From assembly GCA_022819605.1 (NCBI GenBank), contig JAJEGW010000047.1:1-39953 (forward strand): a DNA stretch of 39,953 nt, in the 5' to 3' direction. Below the pieces are notes generated by a model. The model was not told the origin of the DNA. It ran no database searches and saw only the letters and a list, made by a program, of their open reading frames with translations. Every line of letters starts with the position of its first letter. Within the stretch, counting starts at the first letter, position 1. Both the position numbers and the translations under genes were made by a program. The DNA comes from Silicimonas sp. GTDB lineage: Bacteria > Pseudomonadota > Alphaproteobacteria > Rhodobacterales > Rhodobacteraceae. Shown one piece after another: positions 34,201-39,953 of the stretch.

Positions 34201-34961
34201 ACACTCAGAAGGCCATTGTCGGAGGGCACAAGGTCTACCTGAGGACCGGCGAGTACAGCGACGGCTCGCTTGGCGAGATTTTCATCGACATGCACAAGGA
34301 AGGCGCCGGCTTCCGGGCGATGATGAACAACTTCGCAATCGCCGTCTCGGTCGGCCTTCAGTACGGGGTGCCGCTGGAGGAGTTCGTGGATGCATTTACT
34401 TTCACGCGCTTCGAGCCGGCCGGCATGGTCCAAGGCAACGACTCGATCAAGAACGCAACATCGATTCTGGACTACATCTTCAGGGAACTGGCGGTCAGCT
34501 ATCTGGATCGCATTGATCTCGCACATGTAAAACCGGAAGGTCCGACATTTGATGACATGGGACGCGGCGAGGCGGAGAGCAAGCCGGATGTTGCGGAGGC
34601 TTCCGTCGCAAGTGGCGCGACCCATGTCGAGTTGCTCAAGCGCGTCGCATCCGCAGGATACACACGCGGCCGCGTGCCAAGGGAATTGGTGCTCGTGGAA
34701 GGTGGCGCCTCTGCCGCCGCGGCGCTGGACAGCGCTGCCGTTCCGGCAGCGGCGGCAGAGGCAATCGTGCCGGAAGCTGGAGCGGCATTGGCTGTCGGTG
34801 AATCCTCCGGCGAGGGAACGGTCAAGATAGCCGCACGAACGAAGGCCAGAATGCAGGGGTATGAGGGAGATCCTTGCGGCGAATGCGGCAACTACACCTT
34901 GGTGCGCAACGGCACGTGCATGAAGTGCAATACCTGCGGCGCAACGAGCGGGTGCAGCTGA
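31278..34961 (+). CDS. nrdJ: Vitamin B12-dependent ribonucleoside-diphosphate reductase (class II)
   Basis: A 1227-residue adenosylcobalamin-dependent ribonucleotide reductase, the usual size for the alphaproteobacterial form. The active-site stretch is [20 protein letters not shown] (near residue 473-495), carrying the conserved Asn-Cys-Glu set. [20 protein letters not shown] is the substrate-site loop. The tail carries CGECGNY...CMKCNTCG, a Cys-rich end needed for redox recycling and metal binding. An N-terminal segment ([18 protein letters not shown]) matches the family. The start ATG 31278 has only a distant purine-rich stretch. It converts NDPs to dNDPs without oxygen dependence. Putative NrdR boxes lie about 200 bases upstream. 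No nrdAB genes are in the window. Confidence 0.95.
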   Translation: MKIKRSFTKAGRDAYASINFTTTSSEIKNPDGTVVFRLDNVEVPESWSQVASDVVAQKYFRKAGVPARLKKVKERGVPEFLWRSVADEAALAGIPEEDRYGGESRATQVFDRLAGAWAYWGWKGGYFSSKEDARAYFDEMRYMLATQRAAPNSPQWFNTGLHWAYGIDGPSQGHHYVDYETGKLTKSGSAYEHPQPHACFIQSCADDLVNSGGIMDLWVRESRLFKYGSGTGTNFSLLRGAGEHLSGGGKSSGLMGFLKIGDRAAGAIKSGGTTRRAAKMVIVDADHPDIEDFINWKVIEEQKVASIVAGSKVHERELNGIFAAIKVWDGAAAEAVDPARNESLKAAIRSAKRSAIPETYIKRVLDYARQGYESIEFPTYDTDWDSEAYSSVSGQNSNNSIRVTDAFLKAVKDDGDWELYRRTDGGVARIVKARDLWEQVGHAAWACADPGIQYHDTINAWHTCPEAGEIRGSNPCSEYMFLDDTACNLASLNLRTFHDDGEFQADDYVHATRLWTVTLEISVMMAQFPSKEIAQLSYEFRTLGLGYANIGGLLMTMGLGYDSDEGRALAGALTAIMTGVSYATSAEIARELGPFHGYRKNSEHMLRVIRNHRRAAHGESSGYEKMNVLPVPLDHDNCPDGRLVELAAKTWDDALEQGMKHGYRNAQATVIAPTGTIGLVMDCDTTGIEPDFALVKFKKLAGGGYFKIINRSVPAALETLGYSSSQIREIVSYAVGHGTLANAPGVNHAALVGHGFGEAEIDRIEEALPSAFDIRFVFNQWTLGEEFCLKTLGIPAERLNDPEFDLLRSLGFSKADIEAANDHVCGSMTLEDAPHLAKEHYHVFDCANPCGRKGKRFLPVDSHIKMMAAAQSFISGAISKTINMPNDATVEDCKAAYELSHRLGIKANALYRDGSKLSQPLSAALVADDDEAAETLEAGTPHEKAVVLAEKVVEKVIVKELAGARNRMPERRRGYTQKAIVGGHKVYLRTGEYSDGSLGEIFIDMHKEGAGFRAMMNNFAIAVSVGLQYGVPLEEFVDAFTFTRFEPAGMVQGNDSIKNATSILDYIFRELAVSYLDRIDLAHVKPEGPTFDDMGRGEAESKPDVAEASVASGATHVELLKRVASAGYTRGRVPRELVLVEGGASAAAALDSAAVPAAAAEAIVPEAGAALAVGESSGEGTVKIAARTKARMQGYEGDPCGECGNYTLVRNGTCMKCNTCGATSGCS

Positions 34962-35158
34962 TGACACGAGACGGAGCTGCTTGCCAGGCTCTGTTCCGAG
35001 GAATGGGTGGCGCTGCCGTGCAGCCCCGCCTTGGCGTCGGGGGATCTCCCGCCCCCGAAACGAGAAGCGGGGTGCCGACAGCTTGGGTCGGCAATCTCCC
35101 GCCCGGAGAATCGCGTCTTGTGGTTCGACGGATGAGGGGGCGGGTGCGCTCGCCCTGA
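34961..35158 (+). CDS. Possible small ORF coupled to nrdJ
   Basis: The nrdJ stop and an ATG overlap as TGATG, opening a 65-codon frame ([17 protein letters not shown]..., Arg/Gly/Pro-rich). The overlap is typical for translational coupling, but the composition could be that of non-coding high-GC DNA and the frame covers a set of hairpins. No family recognised. Confidence 0.2.
   Translation: MTRDGAACQALFRGMGGAAVQPRLGVGGSPAPETRSGVPTAWVGNLPPGESRLVVRRMRGRVRSP
35053..35109. repeat. Three tandem hairpins downstream of nrdJ
   Basis: Three perfect stems follow each other almost without gap. CCCCG/CGGGG is at 35053-35072, TGCCGAC/GTCGGCA is at 35073-35093 with a 7-base loop, and TCTCC/GGAGA is at 35095-35109. 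The motif TCTCCCGCCC occurs twice, 48 bases apart. This may be a structured RNA tail or a REP-like element. Confidence 0.4.
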
Positions 35159-35219
35159 ACGCGGGTCAGGCCGCAGGCAGAAACCGGGCGGCACGACAAG
35201 TGAGCCTGACAAGCGAAAC

Positions 35220-35239
35220 TGGGGGGCCATGGCCCCCCA
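35220..35239. terminator. Bidirectional terminator-like palindrome between nrdJ and ilvN
   Basis: TGGGGGGCCATGGCCCCCCA is a 20-bp perfect palindrome that folds as a very GC-rich stem with a CATG loop. It is followed by short T-containing stretches on both strands (AACTTTCC on the plus strand, AGTTTCG on the minus strand). It lies between the convergent genes nrdJ and ilvN and can serve both. Confidence 0.6.
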
Positions 35240-35410
35240 ACTTTCCTTCCAGAACTCGCAACGGTGCGATCGCGCAGGAGCGATCTTCACGTGCTGCGCA
35301 AGGTGTTCCGTTGATCGTGGAGGTCCAGGGCTCTTTCGGCAGGGTCGTGGCAGCGAAAGAAACGGTTCAGGGGCGGAATTCCCGCATGTCGGAATTCGTG
35401 GCCGACACGC

Positions 35411-35995
35411 TCAGGCCATTCCGCTCTCTGCGTCAATTTCACCTCTGGCCAGGGCCACCACACCTGTGCGCGCCAGTTCATCGAGGCCCAGAGGCCGCAT
35501 GAGTTCCGCGAATGCATCTATCTTGCTGGACGTTCCGGTCACTTCGAACACGAAACTGTCCAGCGTGGAATCCACGACCTGCGCGCGGAAGATGTCCGCC
35601 AGCCGCAGGGCCTCGACCCGGACGTCGCCCTTTCCGACAACGCGGAAGAGGGCAAGTTCCCGTTCGACCGCCACGCCTTCAGTTGTCAGGTCATGCACGT
35701 CGTGAACCGGCACGACCCTGCCGAGTTGCGCCTTGATTTGCTCGATGACCGATGGTGTGCCGGTGGTGACAACCGTGATCCGGCTGCGGTGGCCGGTGTG
35801 ATCGATTTCTGCGACGGTCAGGCTCTCGATGTTGTAGCCGCGTCCCGAAAACAGCCCGATGACGCGCGCAAGGACGCCCGCCTCGTTGTCGACGACCAAG
35901 GCTAGCGTGTGCCGTTCCGTTCCCTGTTCGTGGTAGTCACGGAGATCGTAGGCCGAATGGCTCGACGAGCCTTTCTTGATGTTCAACGGTGACAT
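35411..35995 (-). CDS. ilvN: Acetolactate synthase small (regulatory) subunit
   Basis: A 194-residue IlvN/IlvH protein. The N-terminal ACT domain (about 29-105) has HTLALVVDNEAGVLARVIGL and GRGYNIESLTV, the valine-binding fold. The C-terminal domain has VERELALFRVVGKG and VFEVTGTSSKIDAF. It confers valine feedback inhibition and activates the large subunit. About 26 residues precede the ACT domain, longer than in E. coli IlvH but common in this group. It follows ilvB by 83 bases on the same strand and is covered by the same attenuator. The name ilvH would be equally valid. Confidence 0.94.
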   Translation of the reverse strand: MSPLNIKKGSSSHSAYDLRDYHEQGTERHTLALVVDNEAGVLARVIGLFSGRGYNIESLTVAEIDHTGHRSRITVVTTGTPSVIEQIKAQLGRVVPVHDVHDLTTEGVAVERELALFRVVGKGDVRVEALRLADIFRAQVVDSTLDSFVFEVTGTSSKIDAFAELMRPLGLDELARTGVVALARGEIDAESGMA

Positions 35996-36078
35996 GTCGT
36001 CTCTTGTGTCCTCATGGAGTCAGGGTGTTCTTGAAGGCGCATGAGTTGCTGACGGTCCGATGGCCGCATTTGCAGAAC

Positions 36079-37842
36079 CTAGACCAGCACGGCGCCGGCC
36101 TCCTTGATCGCGTCGCCCGTGTCCGCCGCTTCTCCAAGCAGCATCTTGTTGTGCGGCTCGCCGGACGGGATCATCGGAAAGCAGTTTTCGTGCCTTTCAA
36201 CCAGGCAGTCCAAGATGACTGGTCCATCATGGGCCAGCATTTCCTTGATTCCATCGTCCACATCCGCGGCGTCGTCGACCTTGATGCCTTTCGCCCCGAA
36301 GGCCTCGGCGAGCTTGACGAAATCCGGCAGGGCTTCCGACCAGGAGTGCGAGTAGCGCTCGCCATGCAGCAATTCCTGCCACTGACGAACCATGCCGAGG
36401 CGCTCGTTATTCAGTATGAATTGCTTCACCGGGAGACGATACTGCACTGCCGTGCCCATTTCCTGCATGTTCATGAGCCACGACGCCTCTCCGGCGACGT
36501 TGATGACCAGGGCATCGGGATGCGCCATCTGCACGCCAATGGAGGAGGGGAAGCCGTAACCCATGGTTCCGAGCCCGCCGCTGGTCATCCATCTCTTGGG
36601 GTCGTTCATGCCCATGTACTGGGCGGCCCACATCTGGTGCTGGCCAACTTCCGTGCAGATGTAGCGATCAGGATGGTCCTTGGTCAGCGCTTCCAGCCGC
36701 TGAATGGCATATTGCGGCCTGATGGTGCTGCCCGTTTGCTCGAACTTGAGGCAATCGATCTTGCGCCACTCGTTGATCTGGTCCCACCATTCCTTCACGG
36801 CTGGGGCGTCCGTCTTCGCGCCTCGCGACTTCCAGACCTTGAGCAGGTCTTCCAGAACATGCGCGACATCGCCGATGATCGGCAATTCGGTGTGAATGAC
36901 CTTGTTGATCGACGAGGGGTCGATGTCGATGTGGGCTTTCACGGAGCCCGGGCTAAAGTCCTGCACGCGACCGGTGATTCGGTCATCGAAACGTGCACCG
37001 ACGTTTATCATGAGGTCGCAGTCATGCATGGCAAGGTTAGCCTCGTAGAGCCCGTGCATTCCCAGCATTCCCAGCCAGTTTTTTCCGCTCGCCGGGTAGG
37101 CGCCCAGCCCCATGAGCGTGGACGTAACAGGAAAGCCAGCCTTGTCCACCAATTGTCGCAGGAGTTCGCACGCTCGGTCGCCCGAGTTGATGACGCCGCC
37201 GCCAGTATAAAAGATCGGGCGCTTTGCTGTTTCAATCGCTTCCGCCAGGGCGGTAACGACTTCAATGTCTCCCTTGACCTTTGGTGCATAGTGGCTCGTC
37301 TGGGCTGCATCCGGTCCGATGTATGTGCCCGATGCGAACTGGACGTCCTTTGGAATGTCGACGAGCACGGGCCCGGGCCTGCCGTTCATGGCGACGTGAA
37401 ATGCCTCGTGGATCGCGCTTGCGAGCCTGTCTGTTTCCTTGACCAGCCAGTTGTGTTTCGTGCAAGGTCGCGTGATGCCGACCGTGTCCGCCTCCTGGAA
37501 GGCGTCGTTGCCGATCATGAATGTCGGAACCTGGCCGGAGATTAGGACGATCGGGACCGAATCCATCAACGCGTCGGTCAGGCCGGTGACGGAGTTTGTC
37601 GCGCCCGGTCCGGACGTAACCAGAACGACCCCGGGGCGTCCGGTGGAACGAGCATAGCCTTCGGCTGCGTGGACCGCGCCCTGCTCGTGGCGCACGAGGA
37701 CGTGCCGGATCCGGTTTTGCTGAAAGACCTCGTCATAGATCGGAAGCACGGCCCCACCCGGGTAGCCGAACACGACGTCGACCCCTTGGTCCTGCAACGC
37801 TTTCACGACCATTTTCGCGCCGGTCATCTGCTCTTGTTTCAT
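36079..37842 (-). CDS. ilvB: Acetolactate synthase large (catalytic) subunit
   Basis: A 587-residue ThDP- and FAD-dependent AHAS subunit. The catalytic Glu is Glu53 in LVRHEQGAVHAAEG, and VTSGPGATNSVTGL follows. RFDDRITG is the FAD-domain segment. The C-terminal ThDP motif reads VAGEASWLMNMQE, with AGE where the GDG/GDA motif is usual; the downstream LNNERLGMVRQWQ is standard. It forms acetolactate and acetohydroxybutyrate for Val, Leu and Ile synthesis. ATG 37842 (MKQEQMTGAK) is used because it begins the normal N-terminus and has AGAGGG upstream; earlier codons belong to the leader. An attenuator precedes it, and ilvN follows. Confidence 0.95.
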   Translation of the reverse strand: MKQEQMTGAKMVVKALQDQGVDVVFGYPGGAVLPIYDEVFQQNRIRHVLVRHEQGAVHAAEGYARSTGRPGVVLVTSGPGATNSVTGLTDALMDSVPIVLISGQVPTFMIGNDAFQEADTVGITRPCTKHNWLVKETDRLASAIHEAFHVAMNGRPGPVLVDIPKDVQFASGTYIGPDAAQTSHYAPKVKGDIEVVTALAEAIETAKRPIFYTGGGVINSGDRACELLRQLVDKAGFPVTSTLMGLGAYPASGKNWLGMLGMHGLYEANLAMHDCDLMINVGARFDDRITGRVQDFSPGSVKAHIDIDPSSINKVIHTELPIIGDVAHVLEDLLKVWKSRGAKTDAPAVKEWWDQINEWRKIDCLKFEQTGSTIRPQYAIQRLEALTKDHPDRYICTEVGQHQMWAAQYMGMNDPKRWMTSGGLGTMGYGFPSSIGVQMAHPDALVINVAGEASWLMNMQEMGTAVQYRLPVKQFILNNERLGMVRQWQELLHGERYSHSWSEALPDFVKLAEAFGAKGIKVDDAADVDDGIKEMLAHDGPVILDCLVERHENCFPMIPSGEPHNKMLLGEAADTGDAIKEAGAVLV

Positions 37843-37869
37843 CGCGCCCGCCCTCTGTGTTCTGCGCAT

Positions 37870-37894
37870 AAAAAAGGCCCCCGGTTTCGGGGGC
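37870..37894 (-). terminator. ilvB leader terminator (attenuator)
   Basis: On the minus strand GCCCCCG, loop AAAC and CGGGGGC form a 7-bp stem followed by C and six T. It is an ideal intrinsic terminator placed between the leader peptide and ilvB. Its 5' arm overlaps the 3' arm of the antiterminator stem. Confidence 0.9.
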
Positions 37895-37937
37895 GCATGG
37901 GTGTCCGTTCAGGGATTCCGTTACCGGTCCATGCGCC
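37892..37937 (-). promoter_or_regulatory. ilvB leader antiterminator stem
   Basis: GGCGCATGG (37937-37929, inside the leader peptide gene) and CCATGCGCC (37900-37892) are perfectly complementary over 9 bp. The 3' arm shares bases with the terminator stem, so the two structures exclude each other. A ribosome stalled at the Val/Leu codons leaves the 5' arm free (antitermination); one that reaches the stop codon covers it (termination). Confidence 0.8.
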
Positions 37938-37971
37938 ATGTTCCCACAAGTACTACAGCCTTCGTTCCCAT
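37921..37971 (-). CDS. ilvBN leader peptide
   Basis: A 16-codon peptide, MGTKAVVLVGTWRMDR, has GGAG seven bases upstream of its ATG and a TAA stop. The run Val-Val-Leu-Val (GTA GTA CTT GTG) provides the sensing codons for valine and leucine supply. It precedes the antiterminator/terminator pair and the ilvB gene in the right spacing. Too short for ordinary gene finders. Its regulatory role follows from the classical attenuation scheme of ilv operons and the layout seen here. Confidence 0.85.
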   Translation of the reverse strand: MGTKAVVLVGTWRMDR

Positions 37972-37996
37972 CGTCGGACTCCATTTCAGGCCAGAG

Positions 37997-38024
37997 ACAC
38001 TAGCAGCGTCGAAATTGGCGTCAA
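37997..38024 (-). promoter_or_regulatory. Putative promoter of the ilvBN operon
   Basis: TTGACG at 38024-38019, a 16-base spacer and TAGTGT at 38002-37997 read on the minus strand resemble a sigma-70 promoter. Transcription would start near 37990, about 20 bases before the leader peptide ATG and about 150 bases before ilvB. Confidence 0.55.
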
Positions 38025-38094
38025 CCGGATAATTTGCATTTCTTGCGTCTCGCGCGCTGTTTGCGAAACATCCTTCGCGAAATGCAGTGTCGTC

Positions 38095-39018
38095 TTACAA
38101 ATTGCTTTGCCGGCCTCCGCTTCCATTCCGTGGCCGAGAGGCACTGCGGCTGTTCGGCGGTCGTGCACCAGGTTTCTGTCCATGCGGTTTTTCGGGACGA
38201 ACTGGCCGAGTGTCCGGCAGGCTGATGCGCGCCACCTGGTCCGCGACCGGTTCGGAAGCCGCAGGATCAAGATCCGCCGAGTATTTATTTGGATTGCCTA
38301 GGTCTTTCCACTTTCCGTCGGAGAATATCTCGACGGCCGCAAAACTGGCCTTGTACGTCATCTTGGCGGAGCCTGGCACCCAGTAGCCGAGATAGATGTA
38401 GGGGAGTCCGGCATCCCGTGCGATCCGGATATGGTCGAGTATCACGTAGGTTCCGAGACTGCGCCCCGCCATTTCCGGGTCATAGAAGCTGTAGACCATG
38501 CTTAGCCCGTCATCCATCACGTCGGTCAGGCATACGGCGCGGAGCGTGACGTCGCCCCCGTCTCTGGATGTGTATTCCACCACTCGTGAGCGAACCGGCG
38601 TTTCCTCGATCATTGCCGCGAACTCGAAGATGTCCATGTCGGCCATGCCGCCGTCCGCGTGTCGGCTGTCAAGATAGGCACGGAACAGGCCGTACTGCTC
38701 TTCTGTCGCCCAAGGCGACATTGCTTCACGAACGAGCGTCGCATTCCTCCGAAGCGTCCTGTTCTGGCTTCGAGACGGCACGAAGTCATTTACCCGAATG
38801 CGGGCGGAGAAGCATGCCGAACACTCGGCGCAGGACGGCCGATAAAGCACGTTCTGGGAGCGCCTGAATCCCTGCTTCGAAAGCGAATTGTTCAGCTGTT
38901 CCGCATAGTTGCCTTGAAGTGACGTGAACAGCTTTCGCTCCATCCTGCCATCGAGGTAAGGGCAGGTCTGGGGTGCAGTGACGTAGAACTGCGGTGCGAT
39001 GGGAAGAGTATGCCTCAT
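38095..39018 (-). CDS. bpt: Arginyl/leucyl-tRNA-protein transferase (Bpt/Ate type)
   Basis: A 307-residue N-end-rule aminoacyl-tRNA-protein transferase. The family begins [20 protein letters not shown], has [15 protein letters not shown] with the Cys cluster, [18 protein letters not shown], and [20 protein letters not shown]. These enzymes add Leu or Arg to N-terminal Asp/Glu so that ClpS/ClpAP degrades the protein. Bacterial members are usually about 240-275 residues. The last 45 or so residues here are an Arg/Pro/Ser/Gly-rich tail after [13 protein letters not shown] that looks disordered and basic. Cytoplasmic. It lies upstream of the ilv promoter on the same strand. Confidence 0.9.
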   Translation of the reverse strand: MRHTLPIAPQFYVTAPQTCPYLDGRMERKLFTSLQGNYAEQLNNSLSKQGFRRSQNVLYRPSCAECSACFSARIRVNDFVPSRSQNRTLRRNATLVREAMSPWATEEQYGLFRAYLDSRHADGGMADMDIFEFAAMIEETPVRSRVVEYTSRDGGDVTLRAVCLTDVMDDGLSMVYSFYDPEMAGRSLGTYVILDHIRIARDAGLPYIYLGYWVPGSAKMTYKASFAAVEIFSDGKWKDLGNPNKYSADLDPAASEPVADQVARISLPDTRPVRPEKPHGQKPGARPPNSRSASRPRNGSGGRQSNL

Positions 39019-39086
39019 GGCCTTCCGCTTGTTTTGCTGGGCACGAGACTAGCAAGCGGAAGACGCGTCGCCAATCCAAAACAGGA

Positions 39087-39548
39087 TCAGGTCATTCCGG
39101 GCTTGCGACGATTGACGGCAACGGTGCGGAGAACCACGTCGGTCAGGCCTTGCCGTCGGGCAGTGAGAAGCATCATCCCTATGGAGATCATCTGCAGCGG
39201 AAAGGTCAGCACCGAGGCGAAGTAACCGGCAGTGTGCAGCAGAGCGGTTGTTCCATCAAGCCTTGTGCCGTCCAGGCCCCGAATCTCGATTCCCACGAGG
39301 ATCATTCCGGGCGTCGCCGATGCCGACGCGAGCGTCGCCCAGCGGTAGAGAAAGCTGATGCATGCATAAACGGCCGGCAGGAAAAGCAGCGCTGTCAACA
39401 GGGTGAAAGCCACAATCGCAGCGGTGGCCAACGAGATCAGGATAACATCCAGGCACCAAGCGAGGAACCGCTTCAAGGGCACGTTTTGATATGGGTCGTC
39501 TTCGTGCTCAACGCCTGACTGGTCGACCGGGTACTCCAAGGATGTCAT
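39087..39548 (-). CDS. RDD family membrane protein
   Basis: A 153-residue inner-membrane protein of the RDD family with about three to four membrane helices. The Arg and Asp of the RDD name appear in PLKRFLAWCLDVILISL at the first helix. GMILVGIEIRGLDG is the usual loop after the second pair of helices. ATG 39548 has GGAGG nine bases upstream. RDD proteins have been linked to ion exchange in a few bacteria, but the role here is unknown. Adjacent to the transferase gene in the same direction. Confidence 0.88.
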   Translation of the reverse strand: MTSLEYPVDQSGVEHEDDPYQNVPLKRFLAWCLDVILISLATAAIVAFTLLTALLFLPAVYACISFLYRWATLASASATPGMILVGIEIRGLDGTRLDGTTALLHTAGYFASVLTFPLQMISIGMMLLTARRQGLTDVVLRTVAVNRRKPGMT

Positions 39549-39630
39549 GTCGGAGTTCCTCCGTCTTGGAATCACGGGCGGCCCGTTCTGCATCAGAAGG
39601 GCCGCCACTCTAGGGAGTCGGTTTCCGAGT

Positions 39631-39953
39631 TCACGCCCTGACAGCGTCGGGGTCAATGTCGGCGTCACGAGCCTTTCTGGCGCGCTCGGCCATGAACTGG
39701 TCGAACTCCGCCTTGTCCTTCGCGTCGCGCAGGCGCTGCAGGAATGTCTCGAACGAGTCCTGTTCCTCTTCAAGGCGTCGGAGTGTGTCCGCCTTGTATG
39801 CGTCGAAGGCCACGTTGCCGCTGGACTTCATGGCGGCGCGAATGTTGCCGCATTTCTTGCGCTTTTTTTCGAACATGCCCTTGCTCCAGATCATGTAGGC
39901 CAAGAGTGCCAGGCCGATTGGCCAGAAGAAGATGAAGCCGAGGATCATCGCTG
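39631..39953 (-). CDS. DUF2852 family protein (5' end outside the window)
   Basis: At least 107 codons are present and the frame is open to the right edge. A membrane helix (MILGFIFFWPIGLALLAYMI) is followed by a charged helical, probably coiled-coil tail with LEEEQDSFETFLQRLRDAKD and KAEFDQFMAERA. This is the DUF2852 layout. Family members usually have a few tens of residues before the helix, so the start probably lies beyond position 39953. Function unknown. Confidence 0.83.
   Translation of the reverse strand, partial: AMILGFIFFWPIGLALLAYMIWSKGMFEKKRKKCGNIRAAMKSSGNVAFDAYKADTLRRLEEEQDSFETFLQRLRDAKDKAEFDQFMAERARKARDADIDPDAVRA

Overview
The window comes from an alphaproteobacterium, most likely of the Rhodobacterales/roseobacter type. 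This rests on high GC (roughly 60 % by eye) and on a core run of fabI, pdxH, a double cold-shock-domain gene, a DUF192 gene, tRNA-Pro(TGG), B12-dependent nrdJ, ilvN, ilvB, an arginyltransferase gene, an RDD-family gene and a DUF2852 gene. That order and these protein types feel typical of the group. It was judged from memory, not by a search.

Left part, about 1-25100, is accessory and metabolic. It opens with the C-terminal part of a TnpB (IS200/IS605-type) protein cut by the window edge. A DadA-like FAD oxidoreductase gene follows, divergent from a complete taurine/sulfonate-type ABC transporter (tauA-tauB-tauC like) whose permease has a very large extra N-terminal region. Positions 7156-14111 hold a divergent sugar-acid catabolic cluster. 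On the minus strand lie a D-erythronate-dehydrogenase-like gene, a UxaA/altronate-dehydratase-type gene, an SDR, a class I aminotransferase and a broken 3-hydroxyisobutyrate-dehydrogenase-like gene. On the plus strand lie an FAH-family hydrolase and a D-2-hydroxyacid dehydrogenase. Together these suggest dehydration, oxidation and hydrolytic cleavage of an acid sugar to pyruvate plus a hydroxy acid. Then come an AbrB/Doc toxin-antitoxin pair, a dienelactone hydrolase, a cytochrome P450 preceded by an amidohydrolase remnant, and an aldo/keto reductase. Next is a TRAP uptake operon (dadA-like, dctP, dctQ, dctM) divergent from an Asp/Glu-racemase-family gene. A conspicuously AT-rich orphan gene for a LolA-like periplasmic protein (25697-26614) marks the change to the core part.

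Right part, about 26850-39953, is housekeeping: xanthine phosphoribosyltransferase, enoyl-ACP reductase, PNP/PMP oxidase, cold-shock protein, DUF192 protein, tRNA-Pro, class II ribonucleotide reductase, acetolactate synthase small and large subunits, arginyl-tRNA-protein transferase, RDD protein and a DUF2852 protein cut by the right edge.

The most informative non-coding signals are in the right part. The ilvB leader can be read completely: promoter, a 16-residue leader peptide with a Val-Val-Leu-Val run, a 9-bp antiterminator stem and an overlapping terminator with a U-run. The nrdJ upstream region has a near-consensus NrdR box with a second, degenerate box 31 bp away. Both transport operons carry a strong hairpin just after the binding-protein gene, which probably protects that part of the message. 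No defence system, CRISPR array or phage is visible. No dedicated transcription regulator is encoded anywhere in the window apart from the AbrB-type antitoxin.
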